DNA of 64,000 nucleotides from the NCBI GenBank assembly GCA_007695045.1, contig REEP01000129.1:56657-120656 (forward strand), given 5' to 3'. This document shows, in pieces, positions 8,967 through 18,722 of this stretch (position 1 is its first letter; each line of letters starts with the position of its first letter). The stretch is from Rhodospirillales bacterium. GTDB lineage: Bacteria > Pseudomonadota > Alphaproteobacteria > Rhodospirillales > Defluviicoccaceae. Below the pieces are notes generated by a model, which worked only from the letters and a program-made list of their open reading frames with translations, was not told the origin of the DNA and made no database searches. A program made the position numbers and the translations under genes.

Positions 8967-9349
8967 CACCGCTTGACTGCGTCTGTCCTGGCCGACAGCG
9001 ACCCGCGATAGGCGTGCAGGCGCTGAAGCGCGATCTCAAGGTCGTTCAACAACTCAGCAAACGGCCGAACGGCGGTGGCCGTGCGTCCGATCAACACGTA
9101 ATCGTGGCCGCCGGCGGCGTGCGCCGGCAGTATCGTCTCGGCCGCCGCCTTGAGACGGCGACGCACACGGTTTCGCACCACCGCCTTGCCCACCTTGCGG
9201 CTTGCCGTGATGCCGTAGCGGACGGGGCCCGGATCGGCCTCCGTGCCACGCTTGCGAACCTGGAGAACCATCCCGGGCGTTGCAAAGCGCCGTCCCGACC
9301 GTGCGACGCCGACAAACTCGGAGCGCCGTTTGAGTCGAGACACGGGCAA
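8966..9349 (-). CDS. rnpA: Ribonuclease P protein component
   Basis: The protein subunit of RNase P, which matures tRNA 5' ends. The family core is present: [27 protein letters not shown], then [23 protein letters not shown], the RNR motif that binds the catalytic RNA. The start is uncertain. A TTG at 9349 gives [12 protein letters not shown], the expected N-terminus, and 127 residues; a GTG at 9343 is two codons shorter. Longer options overlap rpmH. The rpmH-rnpA pairing and overlap with yidD are typical. Confidence 0.92.
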   Translation of the reverse strand: MPVSRLKRRSEFVGVARSGRRFATPGMVLQVRKRGTEADPGPVRYGITASRKVGKAVVRNRVRRRLKAAAETILPAHAAGGHDYVLIGRTATAVRPFAELLNDLEIALQRLHAYRGSLSARTDAVKR

Positions 9350-9374
9350 CCGGTCGCACGCGTTCAGCGGAAAC

Positions 9375-9509
9375 TCAGGCGGACAGACGTTTCCGTCCCT
9401 TGCGTCGCCGGTTGGCGATGATCCGTCGACCACCGACGGTCGCCATGCGCGCACGAAACCCGTGGCGCCGCTTGCGGACGATAACGCTGGGCTGGAAGGT
9501 CCGTTTCAC
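9375..9509 (-). CDS. rpmH: 50S ribosomal protein L34
   Basis: A 44-residue Arg/Lys-rich protein with [20 protein letters not shown] at the N-terminus and [13 protein letters not shown] at the end, a full match to L34. The start is a GTG at 9509, fixed by the invariant KRTFQPS. It is the promoter-proximal gene of the rpmH-rnpA-yidD-yidC-yihA cluster. Confidence 0.97.
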   Translation of the reverse strand: MKRTFQPSVIVRKRRHGFRARMATVGGRRIIANRRRKGRKRLSA

Positions 9510-9539
9510 GTGCCGGCTCCTGTTCGTCGGTAGACGGGC

Positions 9540-9568
9540 TGTATACGGGCTCGCTTTTGGCGAGTCAA
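9540..9568 (-). promoter_or_regulatory. Sigma-70 promoter of rpmH cluster
   Basis: On the minus strand TTGACT (9568-9563) and TATACA (9545-9540) are 17 bases apart, close to the vegetative consensus. The -10 box lies 30 bases before the rpmH start. The spacer contains a small inverted repeat (TCGC-CAAAA-GCGA), likely incidental. Confidence 0.8.
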
Positions 9569-9782
9569 CGACCGTGCCGGGCGATCGAGCCAGCCTCACG
9601 TCGAGGTGACGAGACGTGACTGGCAATACTGGTGCGGCGAAGCGAGATAGAGAGGGCACCGCACGGAGCTCCTGGAACTCGAAACGACGGGGCCCGGCGG
9701 CGGCGGGCGCACCTGCTGCTGCCCCGGGGAGCGGCGTCCGCGCACAGGCAATGGCACATCACACTTGGCAGGGGCTGTCGGC

Positions 9783-10547
9783 ATGACTGAAAAAAACCAG
9801 GCAAATCAGACCGGATCGGAACAGCGATGGTCCCCGTGGCGGTTGTTGCCGCTGGTGGTCATCGCCGCCGGCTTCGCCGCCTTCTTTCTGCTCGGCGGGG
9901 ATCAGTACCTGTCGTTCGATGCCTTGAGCGAGAACCGCCGGGCACTGATGGAGTGGCGCAGCGGTAATGAGGTGGTGGCGGCCGCCGCGTTCATGCTGCT
10001 GTATGCGCTGGTCACGGCATTCTCGGTGCCGGGTGCGGTGTGGATGACCATCGGCGGCGGGTTCCTGTTCGGCGCCATCTTCGCCACCGTCTACGTGGTG
10101 ATCGGGGCTACCATCGGTGCGACCCTGATCTTCCTGGCGGCCCGCTACGCACTCGGGGATTATCTGCGCAGCAAGGCGGGCCCGGCCGTGCGCAAGATGG
10201 AAGCCGGGTTTCGCGACAACGCCCTGAGTTATCTGTTGTTCCTCAGGCTGATCCCGGTGTTTCCGTTCTGGCTGGTCAACCTGGTGCCGGCCTTCCTGGG
10301 CGTTCCGGTGTGGACCTACGTGGCCGCGACCCTGGTCGGCATCATACCGGGTGCCTTCGTCTATGCTTCGGTCGGCAACGGGATCGGCGCCGTGATCGAT
10401 GCCGGCGGGCGGCCGGATCTGTCCATCATCTTCGATCCGGAGATCTTCATACCGATCCTCGGGCTGGCAGTGCTGGCGCTGCTGCCGGTCCTCTACAAGT
10501 GGATCAAAGGAAAGCCGCCCGCGGAGGCGGTGGAGGACCGGCCCTGA
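9783..10547 (+). CDS. TVP38/TMEM64 family membrane protein
   Basis: A 254-residue membrane protein of the VTT (SNARE-associated Golgi) superfamily related to DedA. Visible are a first helix ([17 protein letters not shown]), a re-entrant region [34 protein letters not shown] with the family's G-rich motif, and the segment [27 protein letters not shown] (R followed by P, typical), then a last helix. Members are linked to lipid scrambling or cation/proton transport, but the function here is unknown. The ATG at 9783 is chosen; a GTG 18 bases upstream is less likely. Confidence 0.85.
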   Translation: MTEKNQANQTGSEQRWSPWRLLPLVVIAAGFAAFFLLGGDQYLSFDALSENRRALMEWRSGNEVVAAAAFMLLYALVTAFSVPGAVWMTIGGGFLFGAIFATVYVVIGATIGATLIFLAARYALGDYLRSKAGPAVRKMEAGFRDNALSYLLFLRLIPVFPFWLVNLVPAFLGVPVWTYVAATLVGIIPGAFVYASVGNGIGAVIDAGGRPDLSIIFDPEIFIPILGLAVLALLPVLYKWIKGKPPAEAVEDRP

Positions 10548-10669
10548 CATGCCCGTACCAGCCTCGCTGGCCGCACTCGGCCGACGGCTTGACGGTCCCG
10601 ACGCGGGTCACTACAGTTCGGGTCAGGGGGACGCTTTCCTCCGGCCGAAATCGATTCGAGGAATGTTGC

Positions 10670-10993
10670 ATGCCAAGACCAGTGACCGACGACAGTTTCG
10701 ATGCGGATGTGCTGAAGGCCGACAAGCCGGTCCTGGTGGATTTCTGGGCCGAGTGGTGCGGGCCCTGCAAGCAGATTGCACCGGCCCTTGAGGCCGTCGA
10801 CTCCGAATACGGGGAGCGCATGACGGTCGCCAAATTGAATATTGACGAGAATCCGATGACTCCGTCCAAGTATGGGGTGCGGGGCATTCCCACGCTCATG
10901 CTGTTCAAGGACGGCCAGGTGGCGGCCACCAAGATCGGCGCCCTGCCACAGGGCAAACTGTTCGAGTGGATCGATTCCGTCCTGGAAGCCTGA
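10670..10993 (+). CDS. trxA: Thioredoxin
   Basis: A 107-residue classic thioredoxin. The active site WCGPC spans residues 29-33 after LVDFWAE; D26-like acid (VDFWAEWC), cis-proline (GVRGIPTL) and the C-terminal [13 protein letters not shown] are all present. It reduces cytoplasmic protein disulfides with thioredoxin reductase. The ATG at 10670 follows a GAGGAA ribosome-binding sequence. In many alphaproteobacteria trxA lies beside folC; here it is about 2 kb away and on the opposite strand. Confidence 0.96.
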   Translation: MPRPVTDDSFDADVLKADKPVLVDFWAEWCGPCKQIAPALEAVDSEYGERMTVAKLNIDENPMTPSKYGVRGIPTLMLFKDGQVAATKIGALPQGKLFEWIDSVLEA

Positions 10994-11050
10994 ACCCGTC
11001 TGCGCCCGCTGCCGGCGGCAGCACGTTTCGATTCTGCAAGCCTGCCGCCC

Positions 11051-11701
11051 ATGACTGAGGCGGCGCTTCGCCGGGCCATGGTCGCGGCGGCCATGGCCAT
11101 GACCGCCCGGGGGCTCAACCAGGGCACCTCCGGCAACCTCAGCGTGCGCTTGGCCGATGGCGGGTTCCTGATCACCCCGAGCGGCATTACCCCGGACCGG
11201 TTGGTGCCCGACGACATCGTGCGCATGGCGGCGGACGGCTCGCACCGGCACGCCCGCGCACCGTCCAGCGAGTGGCGCATTCACCGTGACCTGCTGCGAC
11301 TGCGCCCGGACGTGGGCGCGGTCGTGCATGCCCACCCGACCTATGCCACCGTGCTCGCCATTCGCGGCATGGCCATTCCGGCGGTCCATTACATGATCGC
11401 GGCCGCGGGCGGCAGCACCATCCGCTGCGCCCCTTATGCCACGTTCGGCAGCCAGGCTCTGTCCGACCATGCGGTCGAGGCGTTACGCGGTCGCTTGGCA
11501 TGTCTGCTGGCCAATCACGGCATGATCGCCCTCGGGCCGACGCTGGAGCGGGCCTTGTGGCTGGCGGGCGAGGTGGAGACCCTGGCACGGCAATATGTTC
11601 TGTCTTTGCTGCTGGGCGGGCCTAACATCCTGCCCGATGACGAGATCGCGCGGGTGGCGGCGCTGTTCGAGGACTATGGCCCGAAATCCGAGTCTTCGTG
11701 A
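11051..11701 (+). CDS. Class II aldolase/adducin family protein (fuculose-phosphate aldolase-like)
   Basis: A 216-residue zinc-dependent class II aldolase fold. Seen are GLNQGTSGNLSVR (substrate phosphate loop), ITPSGI, SSEWRIHRDLL with the catalytic Glu, the zinc ligands in VHAHPTYAT, and a third His in LANHGMIALG. Length and motifs fit L-fuculose-1-phosphate aldolase or a close relative such as methylthioribulose-phosphate dehydratase-like enzymes; the substrate cannot be fixed. It starts 57 bases after trxA and may share its transcript. No sugar catabolic genes are adjacent. Confidence 0.85.
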   Translation: MTEAALRRAMVAAAMAMTARGLNQGTSGNLSVRLADGGFLITPSGITPDRLVPDDIVRMAADGSHRHARAPSSEWRIHRDLLRLRPDVGAVVHAHPTYATVLAIRGMAIPAVHYMIAAAGGSTIRCAPYATFGSQALSDHAVEALRGRLACLLANHGMIALGPTLERALWLAGEVETLARQYVLSLLLGGPNILPDDEIARVAALFEDYGPKSESS

Positions 11702-11729
11702 ACCGTCGGGTTCCTGCCCGGCACCGGAT

Positions 11730-12590
11730 CTACAGCAGGCCCAGTCGGCGGAAGCTGGAATGCCCGCGCCGGGCGATGATCAGGTGGTCGTGCAGGACGA
11801 TGCCCACCAGTTCCAGCGCTTGGCGCACTGTCTCGGTCATGGCGACGTCGCTGGGTGAGGGGCGGTACTGGTTGCTCGGATGATTGTGGACCATGATCAG
11901 GGCGCTGGCGTCGAGCGTCAGGGCCCGTTTGACGATTTCCCGCGGGTAGACGGGGGTGTGGTCGATGGTGCCTTCGTGCAGGACTTCGTCGGCGATCATG
12001 GCGTTGGCCCGGTCGAGGAACAGGACGCGGAGTTGTTCCACCCGACGGTGCGCCATGGTGGTGCGGAGGTAGGCGATCACCCGGTCCCAGTTGTCCAGCA
12101 CCCGGCGCTCGACCACTTCGGCCCGCGCCATGCGTACCGCCACCGCCCGCATCGCCTTGAGGAACCCGATGGCGGCCTCCGGGACCGCCGGAAAGTCCCG
12201 CAGCTGGCAGGGCTCGGCGGCGATCACGCCGGCCAGACTGCCGAACCGGTCCAGCAGCCGGCCGGTCAGGGCCGACGCCCCCCCCGGGGGCAGGAACACC
12301 TGCAACAACAACGCCAGGAGTCGTTGATCGCTCAGTGCATCCTCGGTGCCGTCAAGGAGTTCGTGCCAACGCAGCGGCGGTGCCGGGTGGGATGTTGACG
12401 CCGCCGCCGTCAAGGGTGCAAGGACGGCACTGTCGGATAACTCCGCCGCAGGCGGGGGGCTCGCAAGCACGATCCCGGCGTGGGTGGTGCCGGCGTCCGA
12501 CGCCGGCGCGGCCGAGGCGGCGCCGCTGCGCGTGACCGACGCGGTGGGCGGCGTGTCAAAGCTTTCGGAGTGCCTGCTCCCGTTGGACAT
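11730..12590 (-). CDS. radC: RadC family JAMM-domain protein (paralogue 1)
   Basis: A 286-residue RadC. The first 95 residues are low-complexity Ala/Ser/Pro. A degenerate helix-hairpin-helix region follows (LLDRFGSLAGVIAAEPCQL), then the MPN/JAMM domain with [24 protein letters not shown] and HNHPSNQYRPSPSD, which keeps the metal-binding His-x-His, Ser and Asp although the usual GDPTP is NQYRP. RadC's role in DNA repair is disputed. A ggaggg sequence seven bases before the ATG at 12590 supports the start. A second, more canonical RadC lies at 61894-62673. Confidence 0.88.
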   Translation of the reverse strand: MSNGSRHSESFDTPPTASVTRSGAASAAPASDAGTTHAGIVLASPPPAAELSDSAVLAPLTAAASTSHPAPPLRWHELLDGTEDALSDQRLLALLLQVFLPPGGASALTGRLLDRFGSLAGVIAAEPCQLRDFPAVPEAAIGFLKAMRAVAVRMARAEVVERRVLDNWDRVIAYLRTTMAHRRVEQLRVLFLDRANAMIADEVLHEGTIDHTPVYPREIVKRALTLDASALIMVHNHPSNQYRPSPSDVAMTETVRQALELVGIVLHDHLIIARRGHSSFRRLGLL

Positions 12591-12921
12591 GTTCGCCCTC
12601 CACTCCACACGTCAACCGCTGCGCTGCCGGCTATCCGGCGCCCGAATGGATATAATAGTCACCCGCAACTAAACCCAAGGGTATATACCCGTTTGGGTCC
12701 TGTTCGGCAACCCTCAGGCGGCCTCTTTCTTGTCGCTGTGCAGGCGTTTCCAACCGCATCGCGCCGCGCCCGGCACACGATCCAAGGCACCACCGCGGCG
12801 ACGCTTGCCCACCACCATTTCAACGGATGATAGCTTAAGGTTTGGTAAGCGGCGGGTCGGGCGCGCCCGACCGTTGCGGAACGCGCATTGCTATCACCAA
12901 CGCTTACGCGGCCACGAGCGC
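12591..12921. other. Intergenic region with palindromes between radC and folC
   Basis: About 330 bases without a supported gene. It contains an AT-rich patch (TATAAT at 12651), an imperfect inverted repeat at 12673-12698 (ACCCAAGGGTAT / ATACCCGTTTGGGT) and a perfect 18-base palindrome at 12855-12872. A 12-base CGCTTACGCGGC sequence occurs at the folC end and again about 18 bases beyond. The radC promoter should lie here; the palindromes could be an operator and a folC terminator. Confidence 0.5.
12855..12872. repeat. Perfect 18-base palindrome 3' of folC
   Basis: GGTCGGGCG followed directly by its complement. It lies 50 bases past the folC stop on the folC transcript. The stem is GC-only and strong but no T-run follows in either direction, so an intrinsic terminator is possible but not typical. 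Confidence 0.45.
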
Positions 12922-14247
12922 TTACGCGGCGGCCTCGGATGTTGCGGCGTCGTTGCGGCGGAGGGCCTCGCCCACGAGGTAGAGCGACCCGGTCACGAGA
13001 ACCCGCGCCGGTGCCGGATGGGTGACCGGCAGGTGCCGCAGCCCGTCTTCCAGCCCGGGCGCGACGACGGCCGGGATGCCCGCCTGAGCGGCCGCCCGGC
13101 ACACCGCGTCGGGTGGCAGGCCGGCTGCGGAGCCTGCAACCGGGACGGCCACCACGCTCGCCACATGGCCGGCGAGATGGCCAAGGAAGCGGCCGGGATC
13201 CTTGGACTGCAAGATCCCCGCCACCACATGCACCGGCCGATCCGGCCCGGCCAGCCGCCAGCCCGACAGGACGTCGGCCAAGGCGGCCGCCGCGGCCGGG
13301 TTGTGTGCGCCGTCCAGCCACAGTTCCCAGGACTCCGGCAGAAGTCGGTGCAGATTTCCGGTGTCGAGCCGCTGCAACCGCCCGGGCCACACGGCGCGGC
13401 TGAGACCTCGGGCGATCGCTGCCGGGCTGACCTCCAGCGCCGGCAGCATGTCGAGGCAGGCGACCGCCACTCCGGCATTGCTCACCTGATGGCGCCCGGG
13501 CAGCGACGGACGCGGCAGTGCCAGCGTCCGGCCCGCCCGCTGCCAGTGCATGCCGTCGGTGGTGGCTGCAACCATCCAGTCGCGGCCTTCCCAGCGCGTC
13601 GGCACCGCGAGCGCCCGCGCCCGGTCCATGATCGTCGCCGCTGCTTCCGCCGGCTGCGCCGCCACCGCGCACGGCACCCCAGGCTTGAGAATACCCGCCT
13701 TTTCCGCCGCGATCGCCGCCAGCCGATCGCCGAGAAATGCTTGGTGGTCCAGTGCGATGGGGGTGATCACCGTGGCCGCGGGCCGCGTCACCACGTTGGT
13801 CGCATCCAGCCGCCCACCCAGGCCGGTTTCCAGAACCGTGACGTCGGCCGCTGTTTCGGCAAAGGCGAGAAAGGCCGCTGCCGTCGTGATCTCGAAGAAG
13901 GTGATCGCCTCGCCGGCATTGGCGTGCTCGCACCGCTCAAGCAACGCGACCAGCGCTGGCTCCTCAATCTCCCGGCCGGCGAGGACGATCCGTTCATGGA
14001 AGCGCACCAGGTGCGGCGACGTGAAGACGTGCACCCGTCGGCCCGTTGCTTCCAGCATGGCGCGCATGAATGCGGCGACCGAGCCTTTGCCGTTGGTGCC
14101 GGCGATGTGGATCACCGGGGGCAGGGCGGTGTGCGGATCGCCAAGCCGGTGCAGCAGCCTCAGCACTCGGTCCAGCGACAGGTCGATCACCCGGGGATGG
14201 AGTCGCTCCAGCCGGGCCAGAACCGCGTCACTCGGCACCGACGTCAT
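12922..14247 (-). CDS. folC: Bifunctional dihydrofolate synthase/folylpolyglutamate synthase
   Basis: A 441-residue Mur-ligase-like FolC that joins glutamate to dihydropteroate and to folates, using ATP. Motifs: [15 protein letters not shown] (P-loop), [64 protein letters not shown] and the C-terminal domain [10 protein letters not shown]. The ATG at 14247 gives a normal length and overlaps the trpA 3' end by 20 bases. In many alphaproteobacteria accD separates trpA from folC; here it does not. Confidence 0.95.
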   Translation of the reverse strand: MTSVPSDAVLARLERLHPRVIDLSLDRVLRLLHRLGDPHTALPPVIHIAGTNGKGSVAAFMRAMLEATGRRVHVFTSPHLVRFHERIVLAGREIEEPALVALLERCEHANAGEAITFFEITTAAAFLAFAETAADVTVLETGLGGRLDATNVVTRPAATVITPIALDHQAFLGDRLAAIAAEKAGILKPGVPCAVAAQPAEAAATIMDRARALAVPTRWEGRDWMVAATTDGMHWQRAGRTLALPRPSLPGRHQVSNAGVAVACLDMLPALEVSPAAIARGLSRAVWPGRLQRLDTGNLHRLLPESWELWLDGAHNPAAAAALADVLSGWRLAGPDRPVHVVAGILQSKDPGRFLGHLAGHVASVVAVPVAGSAAGLPPDAVCRAAAQAGIPAVVAPGLEDGLRHLPVTHPAPARVLVTGSLYLVGEALRRNDAATSEAAA

Positions 14248-15088
14248 CGGCCGTCCGACGCTTTGCCGACCGGGCACCGGCGGCAAGGTCGGCCACGAAC
14301 GCACTGACCGTGGCCACGGGATCGCCGGTGGGCTTGCCGTCATTGTCGAGATCGGCCGCGATGCGATCGACGATGGCGGAACCCACCACCGCGGCATCCG
14401 CCACGGCTGCGATCGCGGCGGTCTGTTCGGGCGTGCGGATGCCGAAGCCGACCCCGACCGGCAGATCTGTCGTTCGCCGGATCCGATTGACCGCACGTTC
14501 GATGTCGGGCACGGCTGCGGACACCGTACCGGTAATGCCGGCCACCGATACGTAATAGACAAAGCCGGCTGCCCGGCCCAAAACCCGGGGCAGGCGGGCG
14601 TCATCGGTGGTCGGCGCCACCAAGGCCATCAGGTCCAGCCCCGCATCCGCGGCCGGCAGCCGGAGTTCGTCGTGTTCCTCCGGCGGCAGATCCACGACGA
14701 TCAGGCCGTCGACCCCGGCCGCGGCCGCGTCGGCGACGAAACGCGCCACTCCGTAGCGATAGATCGGGTTGAAGTAGCCCATCAGCACCACCGGCGTCTC
14801 GTCATCGCGGTCGCGCAAGGCCGCGACCTGGGCGAAGGTACGGGCCATGGTCTGGCCACCGGCGAGCGCCCGCAGCGAGGATTGCTGGATCGATGGGCCG
14901 TCGGCCATGGGATCGCTGAACGGCATCCCGAGCTCGATGATGTCTGCCCCCGCGGCCGGCAGCGCCAGGACGATCTCCCGGGAAAGATCCGGGGAAGGAT
15001 CGCCGGCGGTGACGAAGGTGACCAGCCCGGCCCGGCCCTCGGCGCGGAGCCGGCGGAAGCGGCGGGCAATGCGCCTTTCGCCGGTCAT
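14228..15088 (-). CDS. trpA: Tryptophan synthase alpha chain
   Basis: TrpA cleaves indole-3-glycerol phosphate and passes indole to TrpB. The 286-residue TIM barrel has [13 protein letters not shown], the catalytic Glu and Asp in [38 protein letters not shown] and [10 protein letters not shown]. Catalytic residues are intact. The C-terminus has about 25 extra residues that overlap folC. It follows trpB by 46 bases that hold short tandem repeats. Confidence 0.97.
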   Translation of the reverse strand: MTGERRIARRFRRLRAEGRAGLVTFVTAGDPSPDLSREIVLALPAAGADIIELGMPFSDPMADGPSIQQSSLRALAGGQTMARTFAQVAALRDRDDETPVVLMGYFNPIYRYGVARFVADAAAAGVDGLIVVDLPPEEHDELRLPAADAGLDLMALVAPTTDDARLPRVLGRAAGFVYYVSVAGITGTVSAAVPDIERAVNRIRRTTDLPVGVGFGIRTPEQTAAIAAVADAAVVGSAIVDRIAADLDNDGKPTGDPVATVSAFVADLAAGARSAKRRTADDVGAE

Positions 15089-15090
15089 GT

Positions 15091-15150
15091 GCTTTCTCCC
15101 CCACGCGCGCTCACGCGCTTTCCCCCCCGCACGCTCACGCGCTTTCCCCT
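15091..15150. repeat. Short tandem repeat across the trpB-trpA junction
   Basis: Units beginning GCTTTC and ending GCTCACGC occur at 15091-15116 and 15117-15140, with a third partial copy at 15141-15150 inside the last codons of trpB. The trpB stop lies in the second unit. The unit nearest trpA supplies its purine-rich leader (GGGGGAG on the minus strand). Confidence 0.6.
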
Positions 15151-16388
15151 AAGGCGTCGGCGACGGTGAACACATCCTTGTCGCCGCGTCCGCACAGGTT
15201 CATGACCAGGATGTGATCGGTGGGCAGGTCCGGGGCGATGCGGGCGACATGGGCCAGCGCGTGGGCCGGCTCGAGCGCGGGCAGGATGCCTTCCGTGCGG
15301 GCGCACAGCTTGAACGCCTCCAGCGCCTCCGCGTCGGTGACGGACGCATAACTGATCCGCCCGCAATCCTTCAGCCAAGCGTGCTCCGGCCCCACCCCGG
15401 GATAATCGAGCCCGGCAGCGATGGAATGGCCATTTTCGATCTGACCTTCTTCGTCCTGCAGCAGATAGGTGCGATTGCCGTGCAGCACGCCCGGGGCGCC
15501 GGCGCTGAGAGAGGCGCAATGCTCCCCGGTGTCGAGGCCGCGCCCGGCCGCTTCCACCCCGATCATCCGCACCTCCGGGTCATCCAGGAAGGGATGGAAC
15601 AGGCCAATGGCATTGGATCCGCCGCCGATGCAGGCGACCAGGGTGTCGGGTGCGCGTCCTTCCGCTTCTTGCAGCTGTTCGCGCACCTCGCGGCCGATCA
15701 CCGTCTGGAAATCCCGCACCATGACAGGGTAGGGGTGCGGGCCCGCCACCGTGCCGATCAGGTAGAACGTATCCTCCACATGGGCGACCCAGTGGCGCAG
15801 TGCCGCGTTCATGGCATCCTTGAGCGTGCCGGAGCCGCTGTCCACCGGCCGCACCTCGGCCCCCAGCAGCTTCATCCGGAACACGTTCGGCGCTTGGCGT
15901 TCCATGTCCGCGCGACCCATGAACACGGTACACGACAGGCCGAACAGGGCGCAGACGGTGGCTGTGGCGACACCGTGCTGGCCCGCGCCGGTTTCCGCGA
16001 TGATGCGGGCCTTGCCCATGCGCCGGGCGAGGAGGGCCTGGCCCAGGGTGTTGTTGATCTTGTGGGCGCCGGTGTGGTTGAGTTCATCCCGCTTGAAATA
16101 GATGCGGGCTCCGCCAAGCTGGCGCGTCAGCCGCCGCGCGAAATAAAGCGGGCTGGGCCGGCCGACGTAATGTTTCAGGTAGTAATCGAATTCCGTTGCG
16201 AATGCCGGATCCTGGCGGGCTTCGGCATACGCCTGCTCCACCGACAAGATGACCGGCATCAGCGTCTCGGCCACGTAGCGGCCGCCATACATGCCGAAAT
16301 GGCCGCGGTCATCCGGGCCGGTGCGGAGTGTGTTCCTGCCTGCGGCCGGGCCGGTCGGATCCACTTGAACCTCGTTTTTCGCTGTCAT
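15135..16388 (-). CDS. trpB: Tryptophan synthase beta chain
   Basis: TrpB condenses indole and serine with PLP. The 417-residue protein starts [10 protein letters not shown] and has the family landmarks [14 protein letters not shown], the PLP lysine in [22 protein letters not shown] (catalytic loop), [10 protein letters not shown] (phosphate loop) and [19 protein letters not shown] [14 protein letters not shown]. The ATG at 16388 is chosen; upstream sequence in frame lacks homology. It belongs to the minus-strand pyrF-trpF-trpB-trpA-folC series. Confidence 0.98.
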   Translation of the reverse strand: MTAKNEVQVDPTGPAAGRNTLRTGPDDRGHFGMYGGRYVAETLMPVILSVEQAYAEARQDPAFATEFDYYLKHYVGRPSPLYFARRLTRQLGGARIYFKRDELNHTGAHKINNTLGQALLARRMGKARIIAETGAGQHGVATATVCALFGLSCTVFMGRADMERQAPNVFRMKLLGAEVRPVDSGSGTLKDAMNAALRHWVAHVEDTFYLIGTVAGPHPYPVMVRDFQTVIGREVREQLQEAEGRAPDTLVACIGGGSNAIGLFHPFLDDPEVRMIGVEAAGRGLDTGEHCASLSAGAPGVLHGNRTYLLQDEEGQIENGHSIAAGLDYPGVGPEHAWLKDCGRISYASVTDAEALEAFKLCARTEGILPALEPAHALAHVARIAPDLPTDHILVMNLCGRGDKDVFTVADALGESA

Positions 16389-16497
16389 GGGATCATCAGT
16401 TCGATCGTTGCCGAGACTCGGCGACCGGCCCGGTGATTCCCTCCGATCGCGTCCTCTCGACGCTCCCATGTACAGATGGGCGCCGGTGTCAGCAACG

Positions 16498-17139
16498 TCA
16501 AAGCGCCGCGGCGGCGGCCAGGAAGGCGCGAATGCGGGCCGCACTCTTGATGCCTTCGCGGGTCTCGACCCCCGATGAGACATCCACCGCGGCGGCACCG
16601 CTCGCCGTCACCGCCGCGTGCAGGTTGTCGGTATTCAGGCCCCCCGCCAGCAGCCACGGCCGTCGCCAGGCGTGATCGCGGACCAGGCGCCAGTCGAATG
16701 TCACGGCGTTGCCGCCGGGTCGAAGCGCGCCCGCGGGCGGGCGGGCGTCCAGCAAAAGCCGGTCGGCCACCGCTGCGTATTCGTCGGCCCGAACCACATC
16801 GGCCGCATCACCGATCGCCACGGCCTTGATCACCGGCAGCCCGGTCCGGGCCCGTACCGCGGCCACGCGTTCCGGCGGTTCACGGCCATGGAGTTGCAGC
16901 ATGGTCACGGCGCCGCTGGCGGCGATGGCATCGAGGTCCGCGTCTTCGGCGTCCACCACCAGGCCCACCCGCTCCACCAATGCTGGCACCGTGCGTGCCA
17001 GCGCAGCCGCCTGTTCCAAAGTGATGCCACGTGGCGAGCGCTCATAGAACACGAAGCCGACGAGGCGTGCACCACCGGCGACCGCGGCGGCGACCGCGTG
17101 TCGGTCCTTCAGGCCACAGATCTTGACGTCAACCGACAT
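16498..17139 (-). CDS. trpF: Phosphoribosylanthranilate isomerase
   Basis: TrpF converts phosphoribosylanthranilate to the carboxyphenylamino-deoxyribulose phosphate in tryptophan synthesis. The 213-residue TIM barrel starts [12 protein letters not shown] with the catalytic Cys, then [31 protein letters not shown] with the catalytic Asp, and AGGLNTDNL and VDVSSGVE phosphate-binding loops. The ATG at 17139 overlaps the pyrF end by 11 bases. Confidence 0.97.
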   Translation of the reverse strand: MSVDVKICGLKDRHAVAAAVAGGARLVGFVFYERSPRGITLEQAAALARTVPALVERVGLVVDAEDADLDAIAASGAVTMLQLHGREPPERVAAVRARTGLPVIKAVAIGDAADVVRADEYAAVADRLLLDARPPAGALRPGGNAVTFDWRLVRDHAWRRPWLLAGGLNTDNLHAAVTASGAAAVDVSSGVETREGIKSAARIRAFLAAAAAL

Positions 17140-17857
17140 GCAAGTCGGCTGCAATCTCGTCCCCGATGCGGGCAACGGCAGCGGCCGGATCGTCAGCCTT
17201 CACGATCGGCCGACCGATCACCAGGTAGTCGGCGCCAAGGGCAAGCGCCTCCGCCGGGGTCAGCAGCCGCCGGTGATCGTCGCCGGCCGCCCAGGTGGGC
17301 CGGATGCCGGGGCAGACCAGAATGAAATCCTGACCGCATGCACCGCGGATGGCCATGAGTTCGGAACAGGAGCAGACCACGCCGTCCAGCCCGCAGCTCT
17401 TGGCCAGAACGGCGAGGCGGGTAACGTGCTCACGCAGGGTCACCGGCATCCCGAGTTCGGCCAGTTCCGGATCGCCCAGGGAGGTGAGCACGGTGACGGC
17501 AAGCACCCGCGGTCGGGCGTCTCCGGCAGTCGCCGCCGCTTCGGCTGCCGCCCGCATCATGCGCGACCCGCCGGCGGCGTGAACGTTGAGCATGAACGGC
17601 TTCATCGGCAGGGCCGCCCGTACCGCGGCGCCGACCGTGGACGGGATGTCATGGAACTTGAGATCGAGGAACAGCGGCAGGCCGATCTCGGCCACGCGGC
17701 GCACGCCTTCGGGCCCGTTCGCAGTGAAGAACTGCTTGCCAATCTTGACGCCCCCCACGCGTCCGGCGAGCGCTCGCGCGATCGCCACGGCCTGATCGAC
17801 GTCGACTAGGTCAAGTGCGACGAAAATGCGGTCGGTGGGTGTCCTGATCGGGGTCAT
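17129..17857 (-). CDS. pyrF: Orotidine 5'-phosphate decarboxylase
   Basis: PyrF makes UMP. The 242-residue protein has IFVALDLVDVDQA, GGVKIGKQFFTANG, the catalytic DLKFHDIPSTV (Asp-Lys-x-x-Asp), NVHAAGG, CPGIRP and GADYLVIGRPIV. All expected residues are seen. The ATG at 17857 is preferred; two earlier in-frame starts would add up to 13 residues. Pairing with trpF is common in alphaproteobacteria. Confidence 0.96.
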   Translation of the reverse strand: MTPIRTPTDRIFVALDLVDVDQAVAIARALAGRVGGVKIGKQFFTANGPEGVRRVAEIGLPLFLDLKFHDIPSTVGAAVRAALPMKPFMLNVHAAGGSRMMRAAAEAAATAGDARPRVLAVTVLTSLGDPELAELGMPVTLREHVTRLAVLAKSCGLDGVVCSCSELMAIRGACGQDFILVCPGIRPTWAAGDDHRRLLTPAEALALGADYLVIGRPIVKADDPAAAVARIGDEIAADLHVG

Positions 17858-17957
17858 GGCATGAGGCAGCATCGGGTTTCGGACTTGATGACGCAATAGT
17901 CTACCCGACGCGGGGGACTTTGTCGCGGCCCTGTTTTGCAGTCCGATGGCGCCGTGC

Positions 17958-18320
17958 TTACGCCGCTTCCGCAGCCGACGAGGGCGGCGGTGGGATCGCG
18001 GCCTGCTTCTCGGCCGCCTCCAGCTTGTTCAGACGGTGGCGCAGGATCGCCTTTTCCCGCTGTTCCGCCTCCACCCGCCGGGCCAGATCGCGGACACGCG
18101 CACGCGTTCGCCCCGCACTGGCCCAGGCGGCCAAGCCGCCCCAGATGAAGCCGACGAAGACGGCCAGAAGCACCACCGCGAACACCGGCAAGGGCGGTGT
18201 TTGATAAAGCCACAGATCGATTTCGATCGATCCACGATTGCTCACCGAAAACACGATGATGACGACGGCAAGAACCAGAGCCAGCAGCCAGAATAGGAGT
18301 CTGAACACGAGTCGATCCAC
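17958..18320 (-). CDS. lapA: LapA domain protein (lipopolysaccharide assembly protein A)
   Basis: A 120-residue inner-membrane protein with two N-terminal helices (LLFWLLALVLAVVIIVFSVSN and VFAVVLLAVFVGFIWGGLAAW) flanking the short SNRGSIEIDLWL loop, and a C-terminal cytoplasmic coiled coil rich in Arg/Glu (ARVRDLARRVEAEQREKAIL...LNKLEAAEK). This is the DUF1049/LapA layout; in E. coli LapA works with LapB in controlling LpxC turnover. It follows ihfB, as in many Proteobacteria. An Ala/Pro tail ends the protein. Confidence 0.86.
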   Translation of the reverse strand: MDRLVFRLLFWLLALVLAVVIIVFSVSNRGSIEIDLWLYQTPPLPVFAVVLLAVFVGFIWGGLAAWASAGRTRARVRDLARRVEAEQREKAILRHRLNKLEAAEKQAAIPPPPSSAAEAA

Positions 18321-18345
18321 CTTCCATCACGCCGAGTCGGCACAC

Positions 18346-18630
18346 CTATTCCGGCGTATTGAGCCGCTCGCGCAGTTGTTTTCCGGTCTTGAAATACGGA
18401 ATATACTTCGAGGTGACGTCCACCGACTCTCCGGTGCGCGGGTTGCGCCCCAGGCGGGCTCCCCGTTCTTTTACCGAGAAGGCCCCGAAACCGCGCAATT
18501 CTACTCGGTCATGTCGCGCCAACGCGGCGGTGATTTCCTCGAACACGGTGGAGACGATACGTTCCACATCGCGATGATAGAGGTGCGGGTTGGCCGCGGC
18601 GAGACGGGCAATCAATTCCGATTTCGTCAT
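18346..18630 (-). CDS. ihfB: Integration host factor subunit beta
   Basis: A 94-residue DNA-bending HU/IHF family protein. [52 protein letters not shown] (the beta-arm with the DNA-intercalating proline) and [13 protein letters not shown] identify the IHF beta chain. The ATG at 18630 is set by homology; a longer upstream frame is open but unlike IHF. It lies between rpsA/sppA and lapA, a conserved setting. Confidence 0.96.
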   Translation of the reverse strand: MTKSELIARLAAANPHLYHRDVERIVSTVFEEITAALARHDRVELRGFGAFSVKERGARLGRNPRTGESVDVTSKYIPYFKTGKQLRERLNTPE

Positions 18631-18722
18631 CGCGGACGTCCTTCCATGGCGGCCGCCGGCAAAGCCGCAGCACACCCGACCAGCCCGTCACTGAGCGGCC
18701 GCTGAAGCCCCCTGGCAACCAA

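Noticed and set aside
9510..9782. Chromosome origin next to rpmH
   Set aside because: No DnaA-box cluster, AT-rich unwinding region or dnaA/dnaN gene; only the rpmH promoter is evident.
16389..16497. Tryptophan leader peptide or attenuator
   Set aside because: No run of Trp codons or alternative hairpins could be seen between trpF and trpB or upstream of trpF.
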